Part shown: in pieces, positions 1 to 8,502 of the stretch
How the letters are laid out: each line of letters opens with the position of its first letter
Numbering within the stretch: position 1 is the first letter of the stretch
Notes under the pieces: model-generated
Database searches by the model: none
Told to the model about the DNA's origin: nothing
The model's input: only the letters and a program-made list of their open reading frames with translations
Program-made: the position numbers and the translations under genes
Source of the DNA: a bacterium
Lineage (GTDB): Bacteria > UBA10199 > 2-02-FULL-44-16 > JAAZCA01
Length of the DNA stretch: 21,051 nt
Direction of reading: 5' to 3'
NCBI GenBank assembly: GCA_041648665.1
Contig: JBAZOP010000051.1
Coordinates: 1 to 21,051 of the forward strand

Positions 1-60
1 AGCTGGGAGAGCACCACGTTCGCAACGTGGGGGTCGAGGGTTCGAATCCCTTGTGCTCCA
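1..60 (+). tRNA. tRNA-Ala (anticodon CGC), 5' end cut off by the window
   Basis: The sequence folds as a tRNA from the D arm onward. The anticodon stem is CCACG (14-18) paired with CGTGG (26-30), around the seven-base loop TTCGCAA with anticodon CGC at 21-23. A five-base variable region follows, then the T arm with loop TTCGAAT. The 3' acceptor strand is GTGCTCC with discriminator A at 60. The D-arm start AGCTGGGAGAGC is very close to that of bacterial tRNA-Ala. The terminal CCA is not encoded (the next bases are CTG), so a CCA-adding enzyme is expected. About 15 bases of the 5' acceptor and D stem lie outside the window, so the acceptor stem cannot be checked. Confidence 0.9.
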
Positions 61-142
61 CTGATTCAATCAGAATTTATGGGCCGAAACATGTCCTGCC
101 GTTTTCTTGTCGAGGGTTCGCACGTACAAAAGCAATAATAAA

Positions 143-163
143 GTTCCGAGCTTAGCTCGGAAC
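143..163. repeat. Perfect inverted repeat between the two tRNA-end copies
   Basis: GTTCCGAGC (143-151) and GCTCGGAAC (155-163) are perfect reverse complements around the three-base loop TTA. There is no T-run after either arm, so it does not look like an intrinsic terminator. It lies in the middle of the 61-251 gap, which otherwise holds only the tRNA-derived repeats and no open frame I can support. Confidence 0.6.
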
Positions 164-193
164 AAGTAGCATTGATCGTCAGAATGAAATGAC

Positions 194-212
194 AATCCCT
201 TGTGCTCCACTG
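194..212 (+). repeat. Second copy of the tRNA-Ala 3' end (att-like direct repeat)
   Basis: The 19 bases AATCCCTTGTGCTCCACTG here repeat exactly bases 45-63, which are the last 16 bases of the tRNA gene plus three downstream bases. Both flanks differ right outside the match. A shorter 12-base piece of the T arm, GTCGAGGGTTCG, occurs at 33-44 and again at 109-120. Duplication of a tRNA 3' end is the classic trace of tyrosine-recombinase integration, but the 149-bp unit contains no gene. It may equally be a scar or the debris of a lost tandem tRNA. Confidence 0.6.
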
Positions 213-251
213 GCCCCGCGCCTACTTTTTTCCAGTGTAGTCGAGGGGTCG

Positions 252-1511
<1,260 letters not shown>

Positions 1512-1558
1512 TTCGCCTTGTCATATCAACAGTTAGATGTTAAAGCGCCCATCCGCTT

Positions 1559-2320
1559 ATGTCACATTTCAGCCAAAATATCCACTTCGCCGAGATCGGA
1601 TCCACCCACGCGTATGCGCTGAAGATGGGCGCCCTGTTGCCCGACCTCGCGCTCGTCACCGCTGACTTCCAGACAGACGGCCGCGGCAGATCCGGCCGCG
1701 CCTGGCAGGCCCCCCGGGGCGAGGCCATCCTCTTCTCGATGATATTGAAGCCCCGGATATCTCCCGACCAGGCAGCGCTCGTGACGCCGATCATGTCGCT
1801 GGCCATAGCCCAGGCCCTTGCCAGCAGCGGCGTCGACCCCTCGATCAGATGGCCCAACGACGTCGTGGTGAAGGGAAACAAGATCGCGGGAGTGCTGGCC
1901 CAGGCCTCGCTCGACGGCGACAGCCTGAGATTCATCGTCGCCGGTGCCGGGATAAACGTGAACCAATCCAGGGAATGGCTTTCCTCCATAGACCGGCCGG
2001 CCACGTCTCTCCTGGCTGAGACGGGCAAAATGCATGAACCCGCCATGATCATGGACACCGTGATCTCGGAATTTCTGAAGCTCTACGCCATGTTCCTGGA
2101 GACCGGGTTCGACTCAATATGGGCAAAATGGAGCGAGCGCTCGTCCATGAGGGGGAGATCGATCAGCCTTGACCTCGGCGCCAAGATCGTGAAGGGATTG
2201 GTCAGGGGATTTTCCCGGGACGGTTCCATCATCATAGAGGACGACCAGGGCGAACTGAGCTGCCATCGCTCGGGAGAGGTGATCCGCCTCGAAGAGGCGA
2301 ACGAGAGGAGATTCGGATGA
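1559..2320 (+). CDS. birA: Biotin--[carboxyl-carrier protein] ligase, monofunctional
   Basis: This ligase activates biotin as biotinyl-AMP and attaches it to a lysine of acceptor proteins in the cytoplasm. The adenylate-binding signature GRGRSGRAW is at residues 41-49, RWPNDV at 97-102 and KIAGVL at 108-113, followed by the GAGINVN strand and a small C-terminal domain. At 253 residues it lacks the N-terminal helix-turn-helix of E. coli BirA, so it should not repress transcription. It is the first gene of the decarboxylase operon, and its TGA stop overlaps the oadG start (ATGA). No Shine-Dalgarno is visible before the ATG. A weak promoter candidate (TTGTCA at 1518, 17-base spacer, TAAAGC at 1541) would give a very short leader. 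Its likely main client is the biotin domain of OadA two genes downstream. Confidence 0.92.
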   Translation: MSHFSQNIHFAEIGSTHAYALKMGALLPDLALVTADFQTDGRGRSGRAWQAPRGEAILFSMILKPRISPDQAALVTPIMSLAIAQALASSGVDPSIRWPNDVVVKGNKIAGVLAQASLDGDSLRFIVAGAGINVNQSREWLSSIDRPATSLLAETGKMHEPAMIMDTVISEFLKLYAMFLETGFDSIWAKWSERSSMRGRSISLDLGAKIVKGLVRGFSRDGSIIIEDDQGELSCHRSGEVIRLEEANERRFG

Positions 2321-2550
2321 TAACGGACGGGCTGCAGATATTGGTCATAGGCATGGGCGTGGTCTTCATCATGCTGGCGCTGCTGGTCGGGTCGGTCTCG
2401 CTGACCGCGTGGACGATAAAGGCCTTCGGCCTCGAAGGAAAGCCGCCATCAGGGGAGACTCCCTCGACGGGTCAGCCGGGCACCGGCGCGGTCGCAGCGG
2501 CGATATCCGCAGCCATCGCGAAATTCAGGGGTGAAAGGAAGGGATCATGA
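2317..2550 (+). CDS. oadG: Na+-translocating decarboxylase gamma subunit (OadG family)
   Basis: A 77-residue protein with one N-terminal transmembrane helix (about residues 5-33, GLQILVIGMGVVFIMLALL), followed by a short Gly/Pro-rich cytoplasmic tail ending in a basic stretch. This is the usual OadG architecture. In the family, gamma anchors the soluble alpha subunit to the membrane beta subunit and stabilises the complex. The gene overlaps birA upstream and oadA downstream by four bases each (ATGA), so translation of the three is probably coupled. Small gamma subunits diverge quickly, so the call rests on topology and position as much as on sequence. Confidence 0.85.
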   Translation: MITDGLQILVIGMGVVFIMLALLVGSVSLTAWTIKAFGLEGKPPSGETPSTGQPGTGAVAAAISAAIAKFRGERKGS

Positions 2551-4316
2551 CAGAGCATCGCAAGGTTGGAATCACGGAGGTCGTGCTGCGCGACGCGCAC
2601 CAGTCGCTCCTGGCCACGCGCATGCGCACCGAGGACATGCTCACCATAGCCGAGAAGCTCGACGCTATCGGATACTGGTCTATCGAATGCTGGGGCGGCG
2701 CCACCTTTGACTCCTGCATCCGCTTCCTGCGCGAGGACCCCTGGGAGCGCATTCGTAAACTCAAGAAGGCCATGCCCAACACCCGGCTCCAGATGCTCCT
2801 GCGCGGCCAGAACCTCCTCGGCTACCGCAATTACGCCGACGACGTGGTCGACGCGTTCGTGGAGCGCGCAGCCGCGAACGGCGTGGACGTGTTCCGGATA
2901 TTCGACGCGCTCAACGACGTGCGCAACCTCGAGCGCTCGATCATCGCCGTGAAGGCCGCGGGAAAGCACGCGCAGGGCACCATCTCCTACACGATCAGCC
3001 CCTTTCACACCAACGAGGGATTCATCGAACAAGGGAGACGGCTCGAAGGCATGGGCTGCGACTCGATCTGCATCAAGGACATGGCCGGGCTGCTCTCCCC
3101 TGCGGACGGCTTCAATCTGGTCGCAGGCCTCAAGGCCAACGTGCGGATACCGATATCGCTGCACAGCCACGCCACCACCGGCATGGCCACGACCACCCTC
3201 ATGAAATCGATCGAGGCCGGCTGCGACATGGTCGACACCGCCATATCCTCGCTCTCTCTAGGCACCAGCCACCCTCCCACCGAAGCGATCGTCGCCATGC
3301 TCGAGAGGACGCCGAACGACACCGGGCTCTCCATGGAGCTCCTGGGCGAGATATCCGCCCATTTCAGGAAGATAAGGAAGAACTACGCCGAGTTCGAGAG
3401 CTCGTTCTCGGCGGCGGACGCGCGCATATTCACGAGCCAGATCCCCGGCGGCATGCTCTCCAACCTGGAGAGCCAGCTCAAGCAGCAGAACGCGCTGGAT
3501 AAGATGGACGATGTGATGCGCGAGATCCCCCTCGTGCGAAAGGAGCTGGGGTATCCGCCGCTGGTCACACCCACGTCGCAGATCGTGGGCACGCAGGCGG
3601 TGCTCAACGTGCTCAACGGCGAAAGATATAAGACGATCACGGCCGAGACAAAGGCTTTGCTCGCCGGCCGCTACGGCCGCACGCCCGCCCCCGTGGACCC
3701 GCGGATCCAGCGGATCGCCCTGGGCGACGAGGAACCGATCGACGTGAGGCCCGCAGACCTCATCGAGCCCGAGCTCGAGAAGCTGAAGGCGGAGACAGGA
3801 AAGAAGGCGAAGTCCCTTGAGGACGTGCTCACCTACGCCCTGTTCCCGAAGGTCGCGCCCGAGTTCTTCGAGGCGCGCGAGAAGGGGCTGCCGACACCCG
3901 TAGAGAAGAGGGCCGTCGCCGTGCCTTCAGCCGGCCCGGAGGCGAGGACGCGAGGCCCGGGGATATACACCGTCGTCGTCGACGGCGTCTCCTACAGCGT
4001 AGCAGTCCACGAGGGAGAGGGGGCGGCCGGCGTGGAGATCCGGATCCCGAAGACGCATCTGGAGACTGAGGGCGTACCCGAGCAACAGGGTGTGACCGTG
4101 GTCAGCGCTCCGCTGGCCGGCCGCGTGCTCAGGATATCTAAGCAGCCCGGAGCCAAGATCGCATACGGCGATACGGTGATGGTGATAGAGGCGATGAAGA
4201 TGGAGACCGAGATCAAGGCCTCGCAGGCCGGCGCCCTGCACAGGCACTTCGTGAACGAGGGGGCGGAATTCGCCCAGGGCCAGCCTCTATACGCGATCAG
4301 GAAAGAGGGGGCATAG
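2547..4316 (+). CDS. oadA: Biotin-dependent decarboxylase/carboxyltransferase alpha subunit (OadA)
   Basis: The 589-residue protein has a pyruvate-carboxylase-type TIM barrel followed by a conserved central domain and a C-terminal biotinyl domain. In the barrel, LRDAHQS near the start supplies the metal-binding Asp, ICIKDMAG the carboxylated Lys, and SLHSHATTG the two metal-binding His. The biotin motif VIEAMKMETEI places biotin on Lys551, 38 residues from the end, as usual. In the Na+-pump families this subunit moves CO2 from oxaloacetate to biotin, and the beta subunit then releases it. It overlaps oadG and lies one base before oadB. Oxaloacetate is the most likely substrate, since the barrel is of the OadA/5S type and not the methylmalonyl-CoA type. 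An alternative is the transcarboxylase 5S subunit, but the gamma and beta neighbours favour the pump. Confidence 0.93.
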   Translation: MTEHRKVGITEVVLRDAHQSLLATRMRTEDMLTIAEKLDAIGYWSIECWGGATFDSCIRFLREDPWERIRKLKKAMPNTRLQMLLRGQNLLGYRNYADDVVDAFVERAAANGVDVFRIFDALNDVRNLERSIIAVKAAGKHAQGTISYTISPFHTNEGFIEQGRRLEGMGCDSICIKDMAGLLSPADGFNLVAGLKANVRIPISLHSHATTGMATTTLMKSIEAGCDMVDTAISSLSLGTSHPPTEAIVAMLERTPNDTGLSMELLGEISAHFRKIRKNYAEFESSFSAADARIFTSQIPGGMLSNLESQLKQQNALDKMDDVMREIPLVRKELGYPPLVTPTSQIVGTQAVLNVLNGERYKTITAETKALLAGRYGRTPAPVDPRIQRIALGDEEPIDVRPADLIEPELEKLKAETGKKAKSLEDVLTYALFPKVAPEFFEAREKGLPTPVEKRAVAVPSAGPEARTRGPGIYTVVVDGVSYSVAVHEGEGAAGVEIRIPKTHLETEGVPEQQGVTVVSAPLAGRVLRISKQPGAKIAYGDTVMVIEAMKMETEIKASQAGALHRHFVNEGAEFAQGQPLYAIRKEGA

Positions 4317-4317
4317 G

Positions 4318-5646
4318 ATGAAAAAGACGATCATCGCAGCGGTCATCGCCGTAGCACTCGCGTGGGCCTTCGCATCGCCCGCCGCGCGCGCCGCATCCGA
4401 ACCCTACTCAGGGGGCAAGGAGAGGCTCGCCGGTTTCGGCCAGCTCGTCGAGAGCCTGGCCAGGACCACCGGCGTCTACCAGTTCATCTATCGGAAGAGC
4501 GGCGACCCCGAACCCGCGACCATGCTGCTCCCGCACGTCGATGAGAACTACGTCACCGCCTCCGGATGGATGAAGCTCCTCATGATAGTGGTCGGCGGCG
4601 TGCTGCTCTATCTCGCGATAGTGAAGAAGTTCGAGCCGCTGCTGCTTCTGCCGATCGGATTCGGCGCCGTGCTCACCAACATACCGATGGGCGGAATCGC
4701 GCAGGAGGGAGGGCTGCTCAAGTACTTCTTCGACATCGGTATCGCGACCGAGGTCTGCCCGCTGCTCATCTTCCTGGGCATCGGCGCCCTTACCGACTTC
4801 GGTCCCATGATCGCAAACCCCAAGACCATACTGCTCGGCGCGGCCGCCCAGTTCGGCGTCTTCGCCACCATAATCGGCGCCCTGCTGCTCACCAAGTACG
4901 CGGGGTTCGGCTTCTCGCTAAGGGACGCCTGCTCCATCGGAATCATCGGCGGCGCGGACGGCCCGACCTCCATATTCCTATCCAGCCAACTGTCGCCGAA
5001 CCTCATGGGCGCCATCGCGGTCGCGGCGTACTCCTACATGGCGCTCGTGCCGCTGATCCAGCCCCCCATAATGAGGGCGCTGACGACAAAGGAGGAGCGG
5101 CGCACGGTGATGGAGCAGCTGAGGCACGTCTCCAAGACAGAGAAGATCCTATTCCCTCTTACGCTTCTCATCCTCTGCATACTCCTTCTGCCGACCGCGG
5201 CCCCGCTCATCGGCCTTCTCGCGTTCGGGAACCTGCTGCGCGAATCCGGCGTGGTGGAGAGGCTCTCCAAGACCGCGCAGAACGAGCTCATCAACATAGT
5301 CACCATCGTGCTGGGGCTCGGCATCTCCACGAAGCTCTCTGCCGAGAAATTTCTGCGCGTCGAGACGCTGGGCATCATCGCCCTCGGCCTCTTCGCATTC
5401 GGGATATCCACGACCGCGGGGGTGTTGTTGGGCAAGCTCATGTACAGGATGACCGGCGGCAAGATAAACCCTCTGATCGGCGCAGCAGGCGTATCTGCCG
5501 TTCCGATGGCGGCGAGAGTCGCTGCGGTCGAGGGACAGCGCGAGAATCCGAACAACTATCTCTTGATGCACGCCATGGGGCCGAACGTGGCAGGGGTCAT
5601 CGGCACGGCGGTGGCAGCCGGTGTCCTGCTGGCGCTGTTCCAGTAG
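4318..5646 (+). CDS. oadB: Na+-translocating decarboxylase beta subunit (OadB family)
   Basis: An integral membrane protein of 442 residues with many hydrophobic helices. It decarboxylates carboxybiotin and exports Na+. The hallmark IGIIGGADGPTSIF is at about 207-220, with the key family Asp at 214. GAAGVSAVPMAARV and NYLLMHAMGPNVAGVIG mark the conserved C-terminal half. The N-terminus is longer than in classical OadB: residues 1-26 look like a signal peptide ending AARA, followed by about 55 polar residues before the first core helix. That points to an extra external segment. It is the last gene of the operon, one base after the oadA stop. Its own stop (TAG) abuts the stop of the convergent bioY gene, and no terminator lies between them. 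Confidence 0.93.
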   Translation: MKKTIIAAVIAVALAWAFASPAARAASEPYSGGKERLAGFGQLVESLARTTGVYQFIYRKSGDPEPATMLLPHVDENYVTASGWMKLLMIVVGGVLLYLAIVKKFEPLLLLPIGFGAVLTNIPMGGIAQEGGLLKYFFDIGIATEVCPLLIFLGIGALTDFGPMIANPKTILLGAAAQFGVFATIIGALLLTKYAGFGFSLRDACSIGIIGGADGPTSIFLSSQLSPNLMGAIAVAAYSYMALVPLIQPPIMRALTTKEERRTVMEQLRHVSKTEKILFPLTLLILCILLLPTAAPLIGLLAFGNLLRESGVVERLSKTAQNELINIVTIVLGLGISTKLSAEKFLRVETLGIIALGLFAFGISTTAGVLLGKLMYRMTGGKINPLIGAAGVSAVPMAARVAAVEGQRENPNNYLLMHAMGPNVAGVIGTAVAAGVLLALFQ

Positions 5647-6180
5647 TCATCTCCTGCCGATGTGCACTGCGAGGGAGGCCGCGCCTGCCTTCATGAGGTC
5701 GGCCGCGATGAAGGGCCACATGCCCATGACCAGCGTCAGCTGCCAGCTCGATGACGTGGCGAGTTTGAGCCACAGGAGCCCGGGGACATAGATCGCGGGC
5801 AGGGCCAGCGCATAGACAGCGCACCTCTTCACGAAACCGTCGCAGCGGGAAGACGCGAAGCCGACGATCGCGGAGGCGACGACAAATCCAACCAGATAGC
5901 CACCCGTCGCGCCGAAGAGCGATACGCCCGCGAAGAACGGCGCGCCGATCGAACCCAGGGCGAGATACCATCCCACCATCTGGAGAGCGTACCACCTGCC
6001 CAGCATGCCGGCGCAGAAGAGCAACGCGAAGGTCTGCAGCGTCGCGGGCACGGGCGAGCCCGGGATTGGAAACTTCACGAGCGCAGAAAGAGCGACGAGC
6101 ACTGCGCACGCGAGACTGAGCCCCGACTTAGCCAACGCGGAGTCGAGGACCGCAGAATTGAGCCTGGAAGCAACTTGCAC
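5647..6180 (-). CDS. bioY: Biotin transporter BioY (ECF S component)
   Basis: A 177-residue protein with about six hydrophobic segments. The BioY signature KFPIPGSPVPATLQTFALLF is at about 36-55, followed by GATGGYLVGF in the middle. BioY binds biotin with high affinity in the inner membrane and works with an ECF energising module (AT and T subunits), or alone at low efficiency; no bioM or bioN is in this window. The start is GTG at 6180, with AAGGGGGT about seven bases upstream. It is convergent with the operon that ligates and uses biotin, which supports biotin as substrate. The 98-bp gap to malQ shows no convincing terminator. Presence of an importer suggests the cell depends at least partly on external biotin (inference). 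Confidence 0.92.
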   Translation of the reverse strand: MQVASRLNSAVLDSALAKSGLSLACAVLVALSALVKFPIPGSPVPATLQTFALLFCAGMLGRWYALQMVGWYLALGSIGAPFFAGVSLFGATGGYLVGFVVASAIVGFASSRCDGFVKRCAVYALALPAIYVPGLLWLKLATSSSWQLTLVMGMWPFIAADLMKAGAASLAVHIGRR

Positions 6181-6278
6181 AACACACCCCCTTTTTGATT
6201 TCGCGCACTTCAGACGATGCCGGCCGGTTTGTCAAGCAACCGGGAAGCGGATTAAATGATTTGAATCCTGCTGATCCG

Positions 6279-7781
6279 TTATACGGCCCTGCCGTAAGTC
6301 TTCGTGATCTCTGCGAGGTATCGACCCACATCTTCGGTGATCTGCCCTGGCTTAAGCCTCCAGGACCAGTTGCCGTCCACGGTTGCCGGCTGATTCATGC
6401 GCGATTCCTGGCCCAGCCCCAGCACGTCCTGCATCGGGATGATAACGGTATCAGAGACGGACATCATGGCGAGCCTCACCATCTCCTCGTGCACGCTTTC
6501 GGAGGTCACCTTGCGGCCTATGTATCTCTCAAAGCGCCTGCGATCTTCGGGGGATGCCTCGCCGTCGAACCATCCCCTTGAAGTGTTGTTGTCGTGCGTG
6601 CCGGTGTAGACCACGCACCTGCGGTCAAAATTGTGCGGCAGGTACGGATGCTCCGGGTTGTCCTCGCCGAACGCGAAGAGCAGCACCTTCATGCCGGGGA
6701 ATCCGAGCTTCTCCATCGCAGCCTTGACCTCGGGCGTTATGATGCCCAGATCCTCGGCGATGATGGGGAGGTCGTGGAAACGCTTCTTGAGCGTGCTGAA
6801 AAACTCTTCAAACGGCACGTCCATCCAGCGGCCGCTGACGGCGGTCTCGTGACCTGCCGGCACCTCCCAGTAAGCGATGAGCCCCCTGAAGTGGTCGACC
6901 CGCACCACGTCGTAGAGCTTCAGATTCTGGGACATGCGGCGAACCCACCACTCGAAGCCGGTCTGCTCCAGCATGTCCCAGTCATAGACCGGGTTGCCCC
7001 ACAACTGGCCGGTCTTGCTGAAATAGTCCGGCGGGACGCCGGCCACGGCCGCAGGTTTCTTGTCGCCGTTCAGCTTGAAGAGGACCGGATGACTCCATAC
7101 GTCGGCGCTGTCATAGTTGACGTAGATCGGCAGGTCTCCGATCACCTGGATCTTTTTGCCGACGCAATACTCCTTCAGCGCGACGTATTGTTTGTGGAAG
7201 AGGAACTGGAGAAATTTTTCCTTGTCTATCTCGAAGGCGAGCTCCTCCCTCGCCGCGGCGAGACATGACGGCTCGCGGTCGCGCAACTCCGCCGGCCAGT
7301 CGCTCCATACCTTGCCCTGCATCTTGCGTTTGATCACCACGAAGAGCGCATAGTCGTCGAGCCACGAGGCGTGCTCAGCGCACAGCTTCTCGAATTCGTA
7401 AACCCTCTTCCCCTTTGCCCTGAAATTCTCGTACGCCTTCAAGAGGAGCGCGCCCCTGTGCGCATCCACCTTTTCGTAGTCGCTCAGCCCCTCGCGGAAC
7501 GGGGGCAGGTTTTCGAGATCGCCGCCCTCCAGGAGTCCGTCGGCAACCAGCATCTCCAGGCTGATGAGACAAGTATTGCCGGCGAACGCGGAGACGCTGC
7601 TGTACGGGGAGCTGGCGCAGATGCGTTCAGTCGGGTTGAGGGGCAGGACCTGCCAATAGCGCTGGCCCGTCTTCGCCAGGAAGTCCACGAACGCGTAGGC
7701 AGCAGGTCCCAGGTCGCCGATCCCGAAGCGGGATGGCAGGGATGTTGCGTGCAGCAGGATGCCGCTGGATCGCTTGCCCAT
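6279..7781 (-). CDS. malQ: 4-alpha-glucanotransferase (GH77, amylomaltase)
   Basis: MalQ transfers alpha-1,4-glucan segments between maltodextrins or glycogen chains in the cytoplasm. The 500-residue length fits the short bacterial form. It opens with the typical GILLHATSLPSRFGIGDLG. The GH77 catalytic triad is in place: nucleophile Asp296 in VRVDHFRG, acid/base Glu343 in IIAEDLG, and Asp396 in GTHDNN, close to positions 293/340/395 of the Thermus enzyme. WGNPVYDW is the substrate-loop motif, and the protein ends with the usual GQESRMNQPAT / NWSWRL block. The ATG at 7781 has GAGG at good spacing. It is a single gene with its own promoter; no other glycogen or maltose gene lies nearby, so it probably serves general glycogen metabolism. 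Confidence 0.97.
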   Translation of the reverse strand: MGKRSSGILLHATSLPSRFGIGDLGPAAYAFVDFLAKTGQRYWQVLPLNPTERICASSPYSSVSAFAGNTCLISLEMLVADGLLEGGDLENLPPFREGLSDYEKVDAHRGALLLKAYENFRAKGKRVYEFEKLCAEHASWLDDYALFVVIKRKMQGKVWSDWPAELRDREPSCLAAAREELAFEIDKEKFLQFLFHKQYVALKEYCVGKKIQVIGDLPIYVNYDSADVWSHPVLFKLNGDKKPAAVAGVPPDYFSKTGQLWGNPVYDWDMLEQTGFEWWVRRMSQNLKLYDVVRVDHFRGLIAYWEVPAGHETAVSGRWMDVPFEEFFSTLKKRFHDLPIIAEDLGIITPEVKAAMEKLGFPGMKVLLFAFGEDNPEHPYLPHNFDRRCVVYTGTHDNNTSRGWFDGEASPEDRRRFERYIGRKVTSESVHEEMVRLAMMSVSDTVIIPMQDVLGLGQESRMNQPATVDGNWSWRLKPGQITEDVGRYLAEITKTYGRAV

Positions 7782-7809
7782 GCGCCTGACCTCGAATAAT
7801 TGAATTGTT

Positions 7810-7838
7810 CTTAAAGAACGTTATTCGCGAGATGTCAA
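7810..7838 (-). promoter_or_regulatory. Probable sigma-70-type promoter of malQ with overlapping palindrome
   Basis: On the minus strand a perfect TTGACA (7838-7833) is followed after 17 bases by TTTAAG (7815-7810), about 29 bases before the malQ start codon. The -10 box matches the consensus at four of six bases. A perfect palindrome, GTTCTT-A-AAGAAC at 7807-7819, covers the -10 box, which is where a repressor would bind. The promoter is inferred from consensus match and position; the operator role is a guess. Confidence 0.55.
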
Positions 7839-7876
7839 AAAATACTTGTGATCCCAGCGTCTTATAATCGCAGGGA

Positions 7877-8494
7877 CTATCTTCGGAGAAAATAGACTGC
7901 GAAGGGTATCAGAAAATAAATGTTGGTGCCCCACCTGGGATGGAAGATCGAGAGCGCTATGGCTGCTATGGAAAATGCGGGCACCACGAGCATGAAGTGG
8001 CTGTAGGCCCTGATTATTTCGGGTTTCAGCTCCTTGTCCACGAGCCTATGCTCATGTGTCGCATAGCGCCAGTGGAACCAGAAGAAGGAACCGGCAAGGA
8101 GCATGTTGAGTTCGAACAGAAGGGCCGATATCCGAAGCCCGCCGTAGTCGCCGACCACGGACGTGGAGAACGGTATGAGGCAGACGAACAGCAGAAACCC
8201 AAGGTTTATCCAGAGGAGCGTGCGGTCGGAACGCCTTATGAAATGGAACTGCTGGTGGTGCTTGGTCCAGAAGACCGCGAGTATTATGAAGCTCTGCACA
8301 TAGTGGGAGAAGTACGGCCAGAGAGAGTGCAGCGCATCCACGAGCTTTTCGTGAGTGATATCCCCTTTGGGTTCGGTGATGTCGAAATTGAGGACAAGCA
8401 GGGTCATCGCGATCGCGAAGACGCCGTCGGTCAGGGCCTCGATGCGCGAGGTCGAGAGCTCAAGCTTGAGCGATCTTTCTGATAACAGTCCCAT
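7877..8494 (-). CDS. TMEM175/DUF1211-family membrane protein, likely K+ channel subunit
   Basis: A 205-residue integral membrane protein. Near the N-terminus it has SRIEALTDGVFAIAMTLLVL (from about residue 16), the conserved first-helix motif of TMEM175 channels, followed by five more hydrophobic segments (YVQSFIILAVFWTKHH; LWINLGFLLFVCLIPF; ISALLFELNMLLAGSFFWFHW; SHFMLVVPAFSIAAIAL; IYFLIPFAVYFLRR). Six helices per chain fits the bacterial form, which assembles as tetramers and conducts K+. The start chosen is ATG at 8494 because GAGGG lies directly upstream; the frame stays open further upstream, but that stretch overlaps the preceding gene. It starts eight bases after the DUF1015 stop, so the two are co-transcribed. 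The family is clear; ion selectivity is taken from characterised members. Confidence 0.85.
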   Translation of the reverse strand: MGLLSERSLKLELSTSRIEALTDGVFAIAMTLLVLNFDITEPKGDITHEKLVDALHSLWPYFSHYVQSFIILAVFWTKHHQQFHFIRRSDRTLLWINLGFLLFVCLIPFSTSVVGDYGGLRISALLFELNMLLAGSFFWFHWRYATHEHRLVDKELKPEIIRAYSHFMLVVPAFSIAAIALSIFHPRWGTNIYFLIPFAVYFLRR

Positions 8495-8502
8495 CTTCAC
8501 CC

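Noticed and set aside
208..237. CACTGG/CCAGTG inverted repeat as terminator of the endonuclease Q gene
   Set aside because: Only six base pairs with an 18-base loop and no T-run on the minus strand after the stem.
4566..5696. 376-codon plus-strand frame inside oadB
   Set aside because: Arg/His-rich product with no motifs, in a different frame from the convincing OadB membrane protein. Shadow of GC-rich coding DNA.
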